64,000 bases of DNA, taken from the NCBI GenBank assembly GCA_022578965.1, contig MU400518.1, forward strand, positions 248,001-312,000, in the 5' to 3' direction. The notes beneath the pieces were generated by a model. That model searched no databases. It worked only from the letters and a program-made list of their open reading frames with translations, and had not been told where the DNA came from. Below, piece by piece: positions 36,542 to 47,458 of this stretch (its first letter is position 1; each line of letters begins with the position of its first letter). The DNA comes from Xylaria sp. FL1777 (lineage: Eukaryota > Ascomycota > Sordariomycetes > Xylariales > Xylariaceae). A program made the translations under genes and the position numbers.

Positions 36542-37500
36542 TGTAGATGAGTTGTATTTGATGTAGCCTTCGTTATTGATGTTGCAGAAGCAGAATGTTC
36601 AGGGCAAGATGCACTGCGCTGGGAAGAGTAAGAAGATTCGTTCTCAATTGTCTGGTTTGGCGCTTTGAGCTGGTATGGAGCATTAGATTGTGAATGACCC
36701 AGGTTGGACTGTCAATCCAATTGGGAATGACGTGGGGTATTTTCAGGCAGGTGAGACCGGATGCTCTAGCGTAGGTACTGTAGGAGGTATTGGCAGGGCA
36801 ACACGAAAGAGGTGCGGAATCACGTGATTGGCTTTTCCAGCTAGAGCCCAAGTCTAGGTACTGCGTAATAGTAACGTCTACCCATTGATCGTAATGTGTA
36901 TAGGTTCACCACTTTAAAAGGTGTACACCACGTACAAGGTAGGCTGTGTATAGTACACGTGTACTGCGGTCCTACAAAATCGGCAGTCGGGCATGCCTAT
37001 GTATTTTATCATCTTGCAGAAGATACCTAGGGTTACCCCTCTCCGATCAAGGCTCTGTTGTAGAATGTAAGCATACAGTTTATGTCCTATACTACTTATC
37101 AGGGTAGATTCTCTGTTAATTACTTCATTCCCTCTACAACATTAATATTCACCTCGCTCGCCAACCATTAATGTAGGAACATGTGAGGTTTTCATTTCTC
37201 TTCACTTCTGCAACAAGTGTGCATGGAAGAGGGCTGTGTGTCTTAGTAGAGCAGCTTCACCGCACTTGTAGGGTTGCAGACAAGTGAGGTATCCCATGTC
37301 TTCGTAAGCCGAATAGGCCAGCTACTTACCTACAGCTGTTTTCGTTTCGGGGTGATCGGACAAGAAATATACTATAAAAGTCATGTTCTGGCCGTCTTGA
37401 TCCGAACCTAAAGTAGCCACCAAGGAGCCTCGGACAGTCAAATTCCCAATTCCTGGCGTCTTATTAATATCAAATTTCGTTATCCCGTACCTATAGCACA
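36542..37500. other. Divergent intergenic region, POLD4 / HET gene 2
   Basis: 959 bp. A minus-strand open frame (37322-37591) overlaps the start of HET gene 2 and is not called. No other feature. Confidence 0.5.
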
Positions 37501-40235
37501 ATGCCGGAGAAAATCGAAGCGCGCTCCGAGTATTACACGGTCCACCAGGGCTGCTTCGCACGGCCGTACGTGCAGCTCGAGGTGCCTTCAACCACGATCC
37601 GTGTTCGTAGCTTAGAGCTCAGTATCAAGTCGAGGGATCAAGGTAGCACGCACCCTGCAAGTATTGGATTTGACTCGGACTGAATGGTCAAACAGGTTGG
37701 GGAGGCGGCGGTATCCCGTGCACATGGCACGACGTGCACATCCAGCGGTCACCAGAATACCCGGGACGCAACCACGCCAACCCGATCACTTTCTACCGCA
37801 ACCCAACCGCCGTTGAAAAGTTTGGCCACCACACATGCCGCTGGGACTGCGATGACCCCGCGTCCTCGCCATTCAATACGGCATGGGTGGCCTCCATCCT
37901 TCCCGGGGACACAATCCAGATCGTGCCAAAGGCGTTTGGCCAAGGTTGGACCAACATCGTCTCTGAAGCCAGCATTAAGATTGAATATGACGAAAAGGGC
38001 GACGGTGCAGCTCGGGCTGGTCGTCAACCCGAGTCACTATATCATGGCTACAACAAACTCGATAGCAGAAACGGACAAATCCGTGTGCTCGTGGTGGATT
38101 CTGGTGAATTTTCCGATTCCATAGTCGCACGGTTCGAAACAGTGCATTTACTGAACGGTAGAGCCGACGAAAGCCAGAAAACATCGTCAGCACCGGAATT
38201 CTTAGCGCTCTCGTATTGCTGGGGAGAACTGAGTGAGCAGACAGAGCTGAACATTGCGCTCTGTGACTCTGGTAACGAGTTCACCACTGTGAGAAGATTT
38301 CCTGTCTCCCAAAACGTCGTGGCCGCGATCCGAAGACTACGAACTCCAAACCAGCCCCTGAGGATCTGGATCGATGCCGTCTGCATCAACCAGCAGGATA
38401 TGGATGAACGTTCGGAACAGGTAGCCATCATGGGCAGCATATATAGAAGCGCAGCACAGGTGCATATCTGGCTCGGCGAGGAGGGCCAGGCACTCAAGTC
38501 AACACTGCGGATCATCCGCGATGCCTGCAACATCACCGAGCCACAACCCGATGTTATCTGTGCTGGTGGCGACCAGTGCTCCTGTGGCCAGGGGCGGCAG
38601 CACATGATCAATCGAGAGACTTTCTTGGCAGAGAGAGCAAGGGACAAGGAAAAGGACACGAACAAAAATCTGGATTATATGGATATAATCTTCCAGAAAC
38701 ACAGAGCTCACTTTGCCGACGAGAGATTCTATGCGCCGGACATTGATGCCGAGATCGGCCTATCCATCCTTATGAGTGAGTTGTTCGGACACCCCTGGTT
38801 CTGGCGTGTTTGGGTGATCCAGGAGGCAATACTGGCCAAGAATGCGATTGTACACTGTGGTGAGGAGATGGTGAGATGGAAGGACCTGATGAAATTCCAC
38901 CAACGGCTTGACTCACCCCAGTACAGATTAGAGTTCTATAAGAGCCATTATCAGCCTCAGGTTCAGATGCCTCCAATCTGGGCAACCCTTGATAGAATAA
39001 ATCTTGACGGGACCCTGCAGAGCGATCCGGCAGCACACGGTCCCAATTCGCCGGAATCAATCCTGGATATTTTCCTCAACACACTCGACCTCAGCGCCAC
39101 CAACCCGAGGGACAAGCTCTATGCCCTTCTACCGTTTGGAAAGGAAACATTCTCCATGAGAACCGAGATACCAGTTGAGCTTCAACCCAATTACAAAACG
39201 CCGTGCGACGAAGTCTACGCCAGCTTCACCCGGTGGGTAATGCGCCAGGAAAACTCCCTCGCTGCTCTCTCCTTGGTACACTGCCATCCCGCGCGCACTT
39301 GGAACCGTATGCTCTGCGACATGGACGCCGGTGCCGTTAATGGGGGGCCCGCTGTTCCACGGCCGACCTGGAGTATCAGTCCTCAGGGCCAAACCCGATT
39401 CATTTATTCGAATCTTAACAGGCAGTTCTCCTTCCGCGCAGGAGGCACGACGGTGCCCGACAGACGGCTCCTAGACGACGAGTCTGATCCTCTAGCCCTG
39501 AAAGTCACCGGCTACGAGATAGGAAGCATCGTCGTAAAGGGTTACCCGCCCTTCATCAAAGGTCGGGACGGCAGTGGCGTTGATATCTTTCCAGTTCAGA
39601 GAGACTGCAACTTCAGGGAGCCCGAGAACTTGAGCTTCTGTGTGACAGGGGTTGGTGTCCCCCTCTTTGTCTTCCAAGACGCCCAACCTTTATCGACAGT
39701 TGATAACACTCAGCCTGGCCTTGAGAGAGTGGCAGATGCGATGTTCGACCCATGCCGAGGGGATAGGTTTCAAAGAGGTCTGCTGAGTAGCTGGGCAGAG
39801 CCCATCAATATTGACTCGAATAGTTGGATACACACGTATGCGGATCATCTGAAGTCCCACTTTGCCTACTTCCCCGATCCCAAGTCCCTGCCTGTCCTGG
39901 TCAGGGAGATATTGCACAATCACCGGTTGGAATTGATGATGGGAGAAACAGAATTTATCCCTCCGTGTCTGAGTGAGTGTTATTTTATCAGCTCGAACGG
40001 CCACGTCGGCTTGTGTCCATGGCCCGCCAAGGAAGGGGACATAATAGCGCTCCTACATGGGGCCACAGTACCGTACCTCTTACGGCCAGCTGCAAGGGAG
40101 GTTCAGGCGACAGGGGAGGACGATAAAGAGTACGAATTGGTCGGAGAGTGCTTCGTCGAAGGTGTTATGGATGGAGAACTGATGGAGAAGATGGAGAAAG
40201 ACGGCAATCCTCCACAGGTTTTTGTGCTAGTGTAA
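37501..40235 (+). CDS. HET-domain protein 2 with an N-terminal uncharacterised domain
   Basis: Two exons: join(37501..37642, 37696..40235), 2682 nt, 893 residues. The 53-nt intron joins IKSRDQ to GWGGGGIPCTWHDVH, so the protein starts well before the ATG at 37734. Residues 1-150 form a predicted beta-rich domain (EYYTVHQGCFARPYVQLEV, LELSIKSRDQGWGG, SILPGDTIQIVPKAFGQGW, SEASIKIEY) that I know only as an unnamed partner of some fungal HET and ankyrin proteins. The HET domain follows: FLALSYCWGEL (216-226), RIWIDAVCINQQDMDERSEQ, VHIWLGEE, and WFWRVWVIQEAILAKNAIVHCG. The C-terminal 430 residues have no named domain but match the common C-terminal pattern of this HET subgroup (FEGVMDGE-like end). 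It is presumed to act in non-self recognition and regulated cell death. A retroelement relic begins immediately downstream. Confidence 0.93.
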
Positions 40236-40240
40236 GGTGA

Positions 40241-41020
40241 AACATATCAGCTGACAGGAAGACGACACCCCCCTGCGTTCAAGCGTCAGAAATCGAATAG
40301 GCATCCATCCGAGATCGAGCCGCCGGCTAAGCCGAAGTCAGGTCGGAGCCTTCGGCGCCGTCTAGCCTATTTTCGGGACGACAGTGTAAGAGTGGAGGAT
40401 GAGGAAGGCGACGACAGTTGCCAGCCACCCGATGGCATCTTCACTCGGACGACGCTGCTTCCGGCTTACAACGAGTTCCAACGTCAGCTTTAGGCCGGAA
40501 GCGTTCCGACCGGCATAGCGTCCTCAGCTTGCCGTCCTTTCAAAACTCTATTGACCGTAAGGCGGTGTTCGAGGAATAACCGCTTGGGAATACAATTCTC
40601 AAGACTCAAACGCGTGACGGTGGGCAGGATGACGACTTTTCAGGTACAATTTACTTGAGACTCCTACGCGACATACAGGCACAAAGACCGTGCAACTGAA
40701 GACTCACGGGATACCTACCTAGGTACCCAGTCAGGAGAGGTCCCTCTCTAAGGCGAGGTGGAGCAGCCGGACCACACTTCACACCTGAAGATATCCTTAT
40801 CGAGCTGATGGATGATGACGTTCAATCCTCGGCACTGGCAGAAGAAGAAGCTGAATAGGAGTTCGAGAAGATCCTAGAGACTAGGAAGCGGGGAAGAGGC
40901 AACCAAATACTCGTTAAATGGTGCCACTTCAAGAAACCAACCTGGGAGCCCATGAAGAACTTTCTCGGGATGAAAGCGCTGCACGCCTACAGGGCGCAGC
41001 ATGGGAATATCGCACCATGA
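40241..41020 (+). pseudogene. Retroelement relic with chromodomain
   Basis: Decayed coding sequence right after the HET gene 2 stop. 40859-41020 encodes a chromodomain-like segment (EFEKILETRKRGRG, ILVKWCHFKKPTWEP), the type found at the C-terminus of Ty3/gypsy (chromovirus) integrases, ending in a TGA at 41018-41020. The same frame is open upstream from about 40735 but broken by a TAG at 40856-40858. A second fragment, about 40241-40492, reads as a basic-acidic segment (AKPKSGRSLRRRLAYFRDD) ending in TAG. No reverse transcriptase, integrase core or long terminal repeats were recognised. It may instead be a domesticated or host chromodomain gene that has decayed. Confidence 0.55.
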
Positions 41021-42244
41021 CTTGGCGCTTAAAATAGGGGATGAGCGATGGTCACGTCTTGGGCTATGCTTCTAGTATTCGGCTGTCCCGACACTGGCCG
41101 TCACTGTCAAACCTTAGCGTATCCGTTGTTGTTAAATAGAGAGTATACGAACACATACGCCGTATCTATATACGTAGCAATATAGTAGGTATATAAGCGT
41201 TACATTTAGTTTAGCTTAAGTAATGGGTTATGGTATATTTTTGCCCTCCTTTTTAATGAAAGGGCGCATAACTAAAACAAAACAAAATGAGGGTATTCAT
41301 AGGAGAAAACAGCAGTTTAGATAAAAACATGCAGACAATGGATAAAAAGCCGTTCCTAATAGCTCCTAACGATGTAACTATTTACCTACTTAGGTAAGTA
41401 TTATTTAATTAACGTAGAGAAATCATATAGCTCTCTCCCCAAAAACTATTAATATGTACCTAACGTAATTTAACCATGTCAACTACTACTTCCTAAAGCA
41501 GGACGGGAATAAGCATAAAAAAATCTACCGCAGTAAGCCTCAAGGAAATATTAACCACAAAAATAGAACTTGAAACGCAAAACCCCATTTAAAGGATATA
41601 TCAAGTCGTTGCTGCTGCAATACGTGCCATACATAATTAATAATTTACTAGTATCCTTTAGTAAGATATTAACTTCAGCCATAAGCGATTAAAGCGATTT
41701 GATTGTTTAGAGAATCATTACAACTTTAGAGCAATACCTAGGTAATACCTAGTAGTAATTAGATAAACTTTCAGCAACTAAACAGCATCTTTGACTGCCA
41801 CAGGATCAATCATTCAAGCGGCCTAAACAATAGCATGCTCATTTTAAGATTTAAGGAGTTAGCAATAGTGGTGTCATGTGAAGTCTCATGGCGGATCACA
41901 ACCATGTGAAGGATGCAAGATACTCGCCGTATTTGATGGATTACAGCCAGAAGATGGAATGCAATGCTTGGGGCCAAAGACCACTCTAGTCTCGCAGCCT
42001 CAAGTCGGTAGCATTCTTCAGAGCAGAATAGTATATTTACACGAACATCAAAACTGGCAAGGATGGCAACGTGGAGTATAAAGGAAGCTGGTTTCTCTTC
42101 AAAATATCTGTCTGCTCGCCCACAACGCCTCAAGCAAAACGCCCAGTCTTTGCACTCAACTACTCTTCTTCTTCCAACATAACCGCAAATCCCAGCCTCT
42201 TTCAAACCTCTTACCTTCTATCAGCGCCATCATCGAGTGCTAGA
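41021..42244. other. AT-rich intergenic region
   Basis: 1.2 kb of strongly AT-rich DNA between the retroelement relic and the secreted-protein gene. TACCTAGGTA occurs at 41735-41744. Possible retroelement flank, but no paired terminal repeats were found by eye. Confidence 0.45.
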
Positions 42245-43688
42245 ATGCATTCCCTCAATCTGATCATGCTGGCTTACTTGTCTATGACAAGTGCAGCGCC
42301 GGCACCAGTGCCCGGGGAACTTATCAAGGAAGCCCTAAGCTATAAAAGCTTTAACAACTTTCTACCAAGTTGCGATAATGTTGAGGATGACCCCAGCTAT
42401 TTCCCACCATAGTAAGCATCTTGCTCTGCAACGAAGAATTTGGGCTTTCGACATCGAATCACTCCTTCTTATATCGTCCATGGAAATTGTCAAGCTTGTT
42501 CGCAATTGTTGAGATCTAATTTGTGATTATAGCAACGGCTCATATCACATTGACGACGGTCACAAGTTGCCCAAGAACGGGAAAGACGACGAATGCACTA
42601 AAGGTCATGGGGACAACCACTGCTGGTAAGCCTCTCCAACGTCCTTCCAAAAAAAATGTTGCTAAGTGTCATAAGGACCGAATTTTGGATCGTCGAGGGC
42701 GCAATAGAGTACCAGAACTGGGTAAACACAGGTATGTGACTCTTGACCATGCGCTCCAAATTAATTGCCGCTGATGAGTCGACAGGCTCTGCGATAGACT
42801 GCAAAAGCACATCGTTATGTTCATCTACAGTGAGTAGTTTTAATACAACGCAAGCACTCTTCATTTACCATGTTGGGGACTGTCATATGGCCAACAATAA
42901 CGAGTATTTCCAAGTTTGGGAAGAGCTCATAATTTTCTTCAAGACCCTGATTAGATTGAAATCTCTTTGTTGACTGAGACTTTGATAGACTGTGGATGTG
43001 GGCAATCAAACCTGCAGTAGCACCGGTTCTTCGGTAATATGCGACGCCTGATAACCTTGCCGAGAATCTTTTGCTAACTCCATTGCTAGAATTCCAATGG
43101 TGTCGGTGTTGATATCGGGGTAGCTTTTAGCAAAGCGAAATTTGTTGGTGATGCCGAGTTCTCCGCGTCAAGCAGCGTTTCATACGACCACACATGGGTT
43201 ACCAGTACAGAGGAGCAGTTCTGTACAAGCACAGGAGCCACCAACATGTGCACGTGGAACGACCAAAACTGCCACCAGGTCTGGTATGCCCAGCGCGACA
43301 TTCGCCTGTAAGTTTATTAAAGCATCGAAAATCGCAAGTTCCCCGACGCCAGAGCAGAGGGGAAGACTAGAAAGTCCCAACTAACTCTTGCGCTTCGAGA
43401 TACGGTTACTTCACCCGCGTCTGCAATGGCAAGACCTCAAATGGTCAGTCGAAACTCAATTTCCGTGCTATTGTACGAGTCATCTAACATCTTGCAGTGG
43501 TACAGCAAGTGGACCAGCCGAAGAATAAGAAGGGAAAAGTCGTTCGGGGGATGTGGGACTTCAACTTTATACTTCCGATCAATAAACTGGTCGGTTGTAA
43601 TGCTCTGTGCTCAGCTATAGATTATGCGACCCCGACACCTCCTTCTGAGCCGAAGATGCCCTTCAACATTGATGGCTGGACATCTTGA
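42245..43688 (+). CDS. Small secreted cysteine-rich protein (orphan, effector-like)
   Basis: Eight-exon model: join(42245..42411, 42533..42625, 42676..42731, 42786..42829, 42989..43033, 43090..43307, 43400..43443, 43498..43688), 858 nt, 285 residues. All seven introns have GT-AG ends and every exon keeps the frame, which is unlikely by chance. The N-terminus is a signal peptide (MHSLNLIMLAYLSMTSAAPA). The mature part has 12 cysteines, an even number fitting disulfides, with CSSTTVDVGNQTC and TGATNMCTWNDQNCHQVW as distinctive segments. The middle (NGVGVDIGVAFSKAKF) is beta-like. I recognise no family. Secretion, size, cysteines, AT-rich surroundings and a transposon relic upstream suggest a host-interaction or antimicrobial protein, which is inference. 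Least certain are the third-exon acceptor (42675, alternative 42666) and exon 5. Confidence 0.65.
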
Positions 43689-44535
43689 TCGGAATAGGAA
43701 GAGTATTGAAGGAGGCGAAAAGCCAAAAGACACCATGAACAGACGAGGTGGTTATTCTCTTTATTTCTGCTGTATTATTAGGGGCCTTATTTCCAAGGTC
43801 TTATGTCCTATTTCCGAAGGGGCTAGTATACAAGCCTACTTGTCTACTTAGTTACTATTCGTTAGATTTTCCTTTCTCTCGGTTGTTGTTAGTTATTAGA
43901 ATAGATTTCCTTTACGCTGCGTCCTCGCTTTCATCCATCTACAGCACACACTAGGGCACACACACTAATTGGTATATCGCGTATATTGGGGGGACGTGAG
44001 CCTTTTCTGGCTAGCCTTTAGGCAGGGCTATGACCTTCGGTATAAGGTTGTAGCCTTCGGTTTATATATAAGCAAATACGCCCGAATGCTAGCCAAGAAC
44101 TGCCTAGTAGTAACCTGTAGCTAAATAACACAAAACTTGAAAAAAAAAAACGCAAGATAGTATGCATTAATTGGCAATGGAAACCCACCGAATGATATGG
44201 ACAAAGATATTACAATACGATACAGAACCCTTCTGAACCTCCTTACCCAGGGCATGGCGAACTGTCAGGTGATATAGTCACATATAGACCCCTAGGGTCT
44301 ATATAGTGGCATTGGTGTATATATATGGGCTATTCCTACCAACTACCATTGGGAAGCCCTAGGGGCCAATTGACCAACCTACACACCCATATATGGCTAC
44401 TGACCCCTTTACTACCTACCTGCTATGTGACCGCTGGGGCTACCCATTCACTCCGGGACAATAACCTCTGACACGAACGGACGATACATAGTAGGCTTTC
44501 CTGTCCTTTTTTCACGATGCCAGAAACTTAGACAG
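43689..44535. other. Intergenic with inverted repeats
   Basis: 847 bp between convergent genes. Contains a 10-bp-arm palindrome at 44282-44304 and an inverted pair ATATATGGG / CCCATATAT about 44320-44392, plus a poly-A run near 44141. May be a remnant of a short non-autonomous element. Confidence 0.45.
44282..44304. repeat. Palindrome with 10-bp arms
   Basis: ATATAGACCC, 3-bp spacer CTA, GGGTCTATAT. Near-perfect dyad in intergenic DNA; a flanking ATATATGGG / CCCATATAT pair lies just to the right. Confidence 0.6.
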
Positions 44536-46110
44536 CTAAGTCTCAACGGGTGACACGTGAACTTGCCAGTATTTCCTCCAGTCCCACCATTGGCCCTCTT
44601 CCTTTTCGTTGTCTCCTTGTCCAGGTTTCCATATGCCAAAACCCTTACCCGGGTCATACTCTGGAAATTCGGCCTTCTCGGCGAGGAGACCCCTTTTTTT
44701 TCCTTGTTTCAAGAACCAGAAAAAGTCCTCAGACAGGTGGATGTACTGCCTCAGGCCTTCGCGAACGTCTACTTTGGCCCCAGTCGTCCAACTGAGGAGC
44801 ATTGGCTCAAGAATCGGAGCATCTGTTACAGAAGGGTGAGAAGTCCCCAGCGAAGTCATGAACCATGACGGGTTTCCGCGCTTTTGGTTCTCCTCGACGA
44901 GAGCCCGAACCACGTCGAAATGGGCTCGTCCATAGAATACGCTATACTTGCTGCTCCATGAATTGCTATGGACAACCAACAATGGGACACTCACATCTCG
45001 GTTCAGCCTACCGCTCTGTTTCCCGGGGTCCAAAATGATGGCGCCAATGAATGGCCGTCTCTCAGTTGGGCCGCCCTTTAGAGCCTGGAGCGCACCGGTC
45101 GCGCCGAAGCTGTGGCCAGCCATGACCATCTTATCGACATTTAACCGCCCAGCCCATTCATCTAACTCTTTACCCTCCCTTCTAGGATTCTGCTTGAATA
45201 CCTCAGCACCTTTCCCATTATTGATCTGTCTTAGCACCCTGACTACCTCTTCGATTTCAGCTTCGCGAAAATTAAGCTGGGCTTGATTGAAGTCGTCCGC
45301 TCCAAGCTCTTGACCCTCCATAGATTCGACCTCAGAACGCTTGAAGGCCAGCTTCGTCTCCAGTTCACCGTCCCTCATAATGATCGAGCCAGGACATGAA
45401 CCGTCTCGATGCTCAAGCATAGCGACGATAAAACCACGCGATGCCAGCTCACCAGCGTAATGCGTATAGTCCGTTCTACTAGAAGCCATGCCGTGGGAGA
45501 AGACTAGAATAGGGTGCCCGTATGTTTCAATAGATGCTACCTTCTCCAACTCTTGGCTCTGACGGGTGTCTGGGTGACTTGCTACTGGAGGGGCCAGCTC
45601 AGCCAGTGGTGCATCCACTTTGGCTGGAATCTTGATCCCGCCAGCAACGATCCGAAGTGCGCCTGTAAAAACGGCATTTGTGAGGAAATTACTGATGTGT
45701 GCGAACTTGGCATAACCCTTCGCAATCACCGATATTGGCTTTGGTATCCAATGGTGTCTCTTGTGATGGCTTTTCCCATGGGCGGCTGGATAGTACAGAG
45801 TGAATAAAACGGTCTGCAGCTCGAATGCATTCTGGTGTGAATCCTTGAGCCGAGCCGTGTCTACAACAAGTGGAGGTGACACAGAAGATTCGACGTCAAT
45901 GGCCCCGACTGGATATGGCCCGCTGTACATTGGCAACGGGCTCGCAAAGAGTGGTAGCGAAAAGAGATAACAGTATAATACGTAGAATACAGCAATGCCG
46001 GAAATAACATATCGCCAAGTCAGTCTAGGACGTAGGACGGGTGGAATCCTGCGATACATGGATTTCCCACCGCCTGTGTCTGCGTATGCAGCTTCCGGAA
46101 ATGGACGCAT
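44536..46110 (-). CDS. Membrane-anchored platelet-activating-factor acetylhydrolase-like lipase
   Basis: Single exon of 524 codons. A short cytoplasmic N-terminus is followed by one hydrophobic span (about 33-55), then an alpha/beta-hydrolase of the plasma PAF-acetylhydrolase type. The catalytic triad can be placed: nucleophile Ser334 in GHSFG (332-336), Asp361 in IILDPGK, His425 in TSHPS. The oxyanion strand ILVFSHGMASSRTDY is also typical. Family enzymes hydrolyse short or oxidised sn-2 acyl chains of phospholipids; the membrane span suggests an ER/Golgi or vacuolar lumenal enzyme, which is inference. The C-terminus is tryptophan-rich (GQWWDWRKYWQ). It is transcribed in the same direction as the NmrA gene 448 bp upstream, and convergent with the secreted-protein gene. 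Confidence 0.88.
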   Translation of the reverse strand: MRPFPEAAYADTGGGKSMYRRIPPVLRPRLTWRYVISGIAVFYVLYCYLFSLPLFASPLPMYSGPYPVGAIDVESSVSPPLVVDTARLKDSHQNAFELQTVLFTLYYPAAHGKSHHKRHHWIPKPISVIAKGYAKFAHISNFLTNAVFTGALRIVAGGIKIPAKVDAPLAELAPPVASHPDTRQSQELEKVASIETYGHPILVFSHGMASSRTDYTHYAGELASRGFIVAMLEHRDGSCPGSIIMRDGELETKLAFKRSEVESMEGQELGADDFNQAQLNFREAEIEEVVRVLRQINNGKGAEVFKQNPRREGKELDEWAGRLNVDKMVMAGHSFGATGALQALKGGPTERRPFIGAIILDPGKQSGRLNRDVSVPLLVVHSNSWSSKYSVFYGRAHFDVVRALVEENQKRGNPSWFMTSLGTSHPSVTDAPILEPMLLSWTTGAKVDVREGLRQYIHLSEDFFWFLKQGKKRGLLAEKAEFPEYDPGKGFGIWKPGQGDNEKEEGQWWDWRKYWQVHVSPVET

Positions 46111-46558
46111 AATGAGATGATCTGATTTAAAACAGTTGATGAAGTTCTGTTGATTATTGAAAATACCTAGGTAGTGATCTTCATATTCTGATGCATAGGT
46201 AGGTAATCATGTAGGTAGGTACATATGTAGGAGCTTACAGCGATGATGCAATTACCGTTTTTAGCGGCATTAGTGGAGTGTAAGCCACGACGCACGTCAT
46301 CCTCTCTACCTGTCTACCTCTAAGAAACAGTGCATACTAGGTAGAATCTTGATAGAGAATATTCTCTATTCCGACAAGTACCTACCTGTGTCAATCCATC
46401 CAAATTTCTACCTATTTCTACTAGGTTCGGTTATATGAATTTTCAATACGGCTAATTCCAACTGGAGAGAAGTGAGGATCATTCAGTATGGATTGATCTA
46501 CATAGTGATATTTCAAATATACCTACACATATCTAACATGATGTCTGCCGGAACAAAA
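46111..46558. other. Intergenic: PAF-acetylhydrolase promoter
   Basis: 448 bp between two same-strand genes. TACCTAGGTA at 46164-46173 and TAGGTAGGTA repeats at about 46198-46221. No other site recognised. Confidence 0.5.
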
Positions 46559-47458
46559 CTACTTCGTGGCGGCGGCGACGACAGCCTCGATCTCAGCCTC
46601 GGTAAACTGGCCAAGTCCTAGCAGCTCATTGTCTAACTTCTGAAAGTGGCCGCCGTATCCCTCTCCCCATATCGATGCAATGATGGAGGGGTAAACGAAT
46701 TTGTCGGAATCCGGATTCTCCTTCTTCAGCTCGGCCAAGGCGGGAGGGAGCACTTCATTCTCGATGGATACTTCCTTGCCCTGCCAAGCGGTTCCTGTAA
46801 CCTTCTCGGCTATAGCTTTGAGCTGCTTCAGCGTCGGTGCCGCATCTTGGACGTAGACTGGTCGGTTTTTCGTCTCATCGGGCTTCTTCAGCACCCCCGC
46901 AACGGCCTTTCCAATGGTATCCAGCGTCGTGGTGCTGAAGGGAGTCTCGCCACCATTGTAAAGAGTGACGTTTTTCTCGCTGGCGTTGATCAGTAGGCCA
47001 ACCTTTATCCCCCAGTCGAAAAACGGGCCGTTATAGATATTGGTGTACGAGATGCTTCCCTTCGCCGCCTCTTTCACTAGCGCCTTTTGAATGACAACCT
47101 TATCTGCGAAGACGGCCAGACCACCGGTCTTGGGGTTGGCAATATCGGATCCGAAGTCGGAGGGGATGAATCGCTTGACGTGGGCCTTGACGGCGGCTTC
47201 GATCAAGTTCAGTTGCTTCGTGAGACCCGCGAAGCCGAGATTGGAGACGACGGCGTCTTGACCTTGAAGAGCAGCTGTGAGAGACTCGACGGAATCGTAA
47301 TCAACAGGCTTGACTACTACGGATGGCGGAAATTCGTGGGTGCTGCTCTTCCTAGTCAAGGCCGTGACATGGAAGCCCGCGTTGAGTAACTGCTGGAGTA
47401 TGGCAGGGCCTAGATTGCCAGTAGCACCAGTAAGGGCGACGTTCTTTATAGCACTCAT
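46559..47458 (-). CDS. NmrA-like / isoflavone-reductase-like NAD(P)-binding protein
   Basis: Single exon, 299 residues. It is an atypical SDR with the NmrA-type dinucleotide loop GATGNLG (11-17), an AVVSNLG strand end, and RFIPSDFGSDI, the conserved segment of isoflavone-reductase-like proteins. There is no intron and no signal peptide, so it is probably cytosolic. Members include redox-sensing regulators (NmrA, HSCARG) and true reductases, and sequence alone does not decide between them. It is head to head with the zinc-finger transcription factor across a 710-bp shared promoter region, so co-regulation is possible. A TATA-like site lies about 140 bp upstream. Confidence 0.92.
   Translation of the reverse strand: MSAIKNVALTGATGNLGPAILQQLLNAGFHVTALTRKSSTHEFPPSVVVKPVDYDSVESLTAALQGQDAVVSNLGFAGLTKQLNLIEAAVKAHVKRFIPSDFGSDIANPKTGGLAVFADKVVIQKALVKEAAKGSISYTNIYNGPFFDWGIKVGLLINASEKNVTLYNGGETPFSTTTLDTIGKAVAGVLKKPDETKNRPVYVQDAAPTLKQLKAIAEKVTGTAWQGKEVSIENEVLPPALAELKKENPDSDKFVYPSIIASIWGEGYGGHFQKLDNELLGLGQFTEAEIEAVVAAATK

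Noticed and set aside
37322..37591. 89-codon minus-strand frame overlapping the HET gene 2 start
   Set aside because: It overlaps the better-supported first exon of HET gene 2 and shows no family features.
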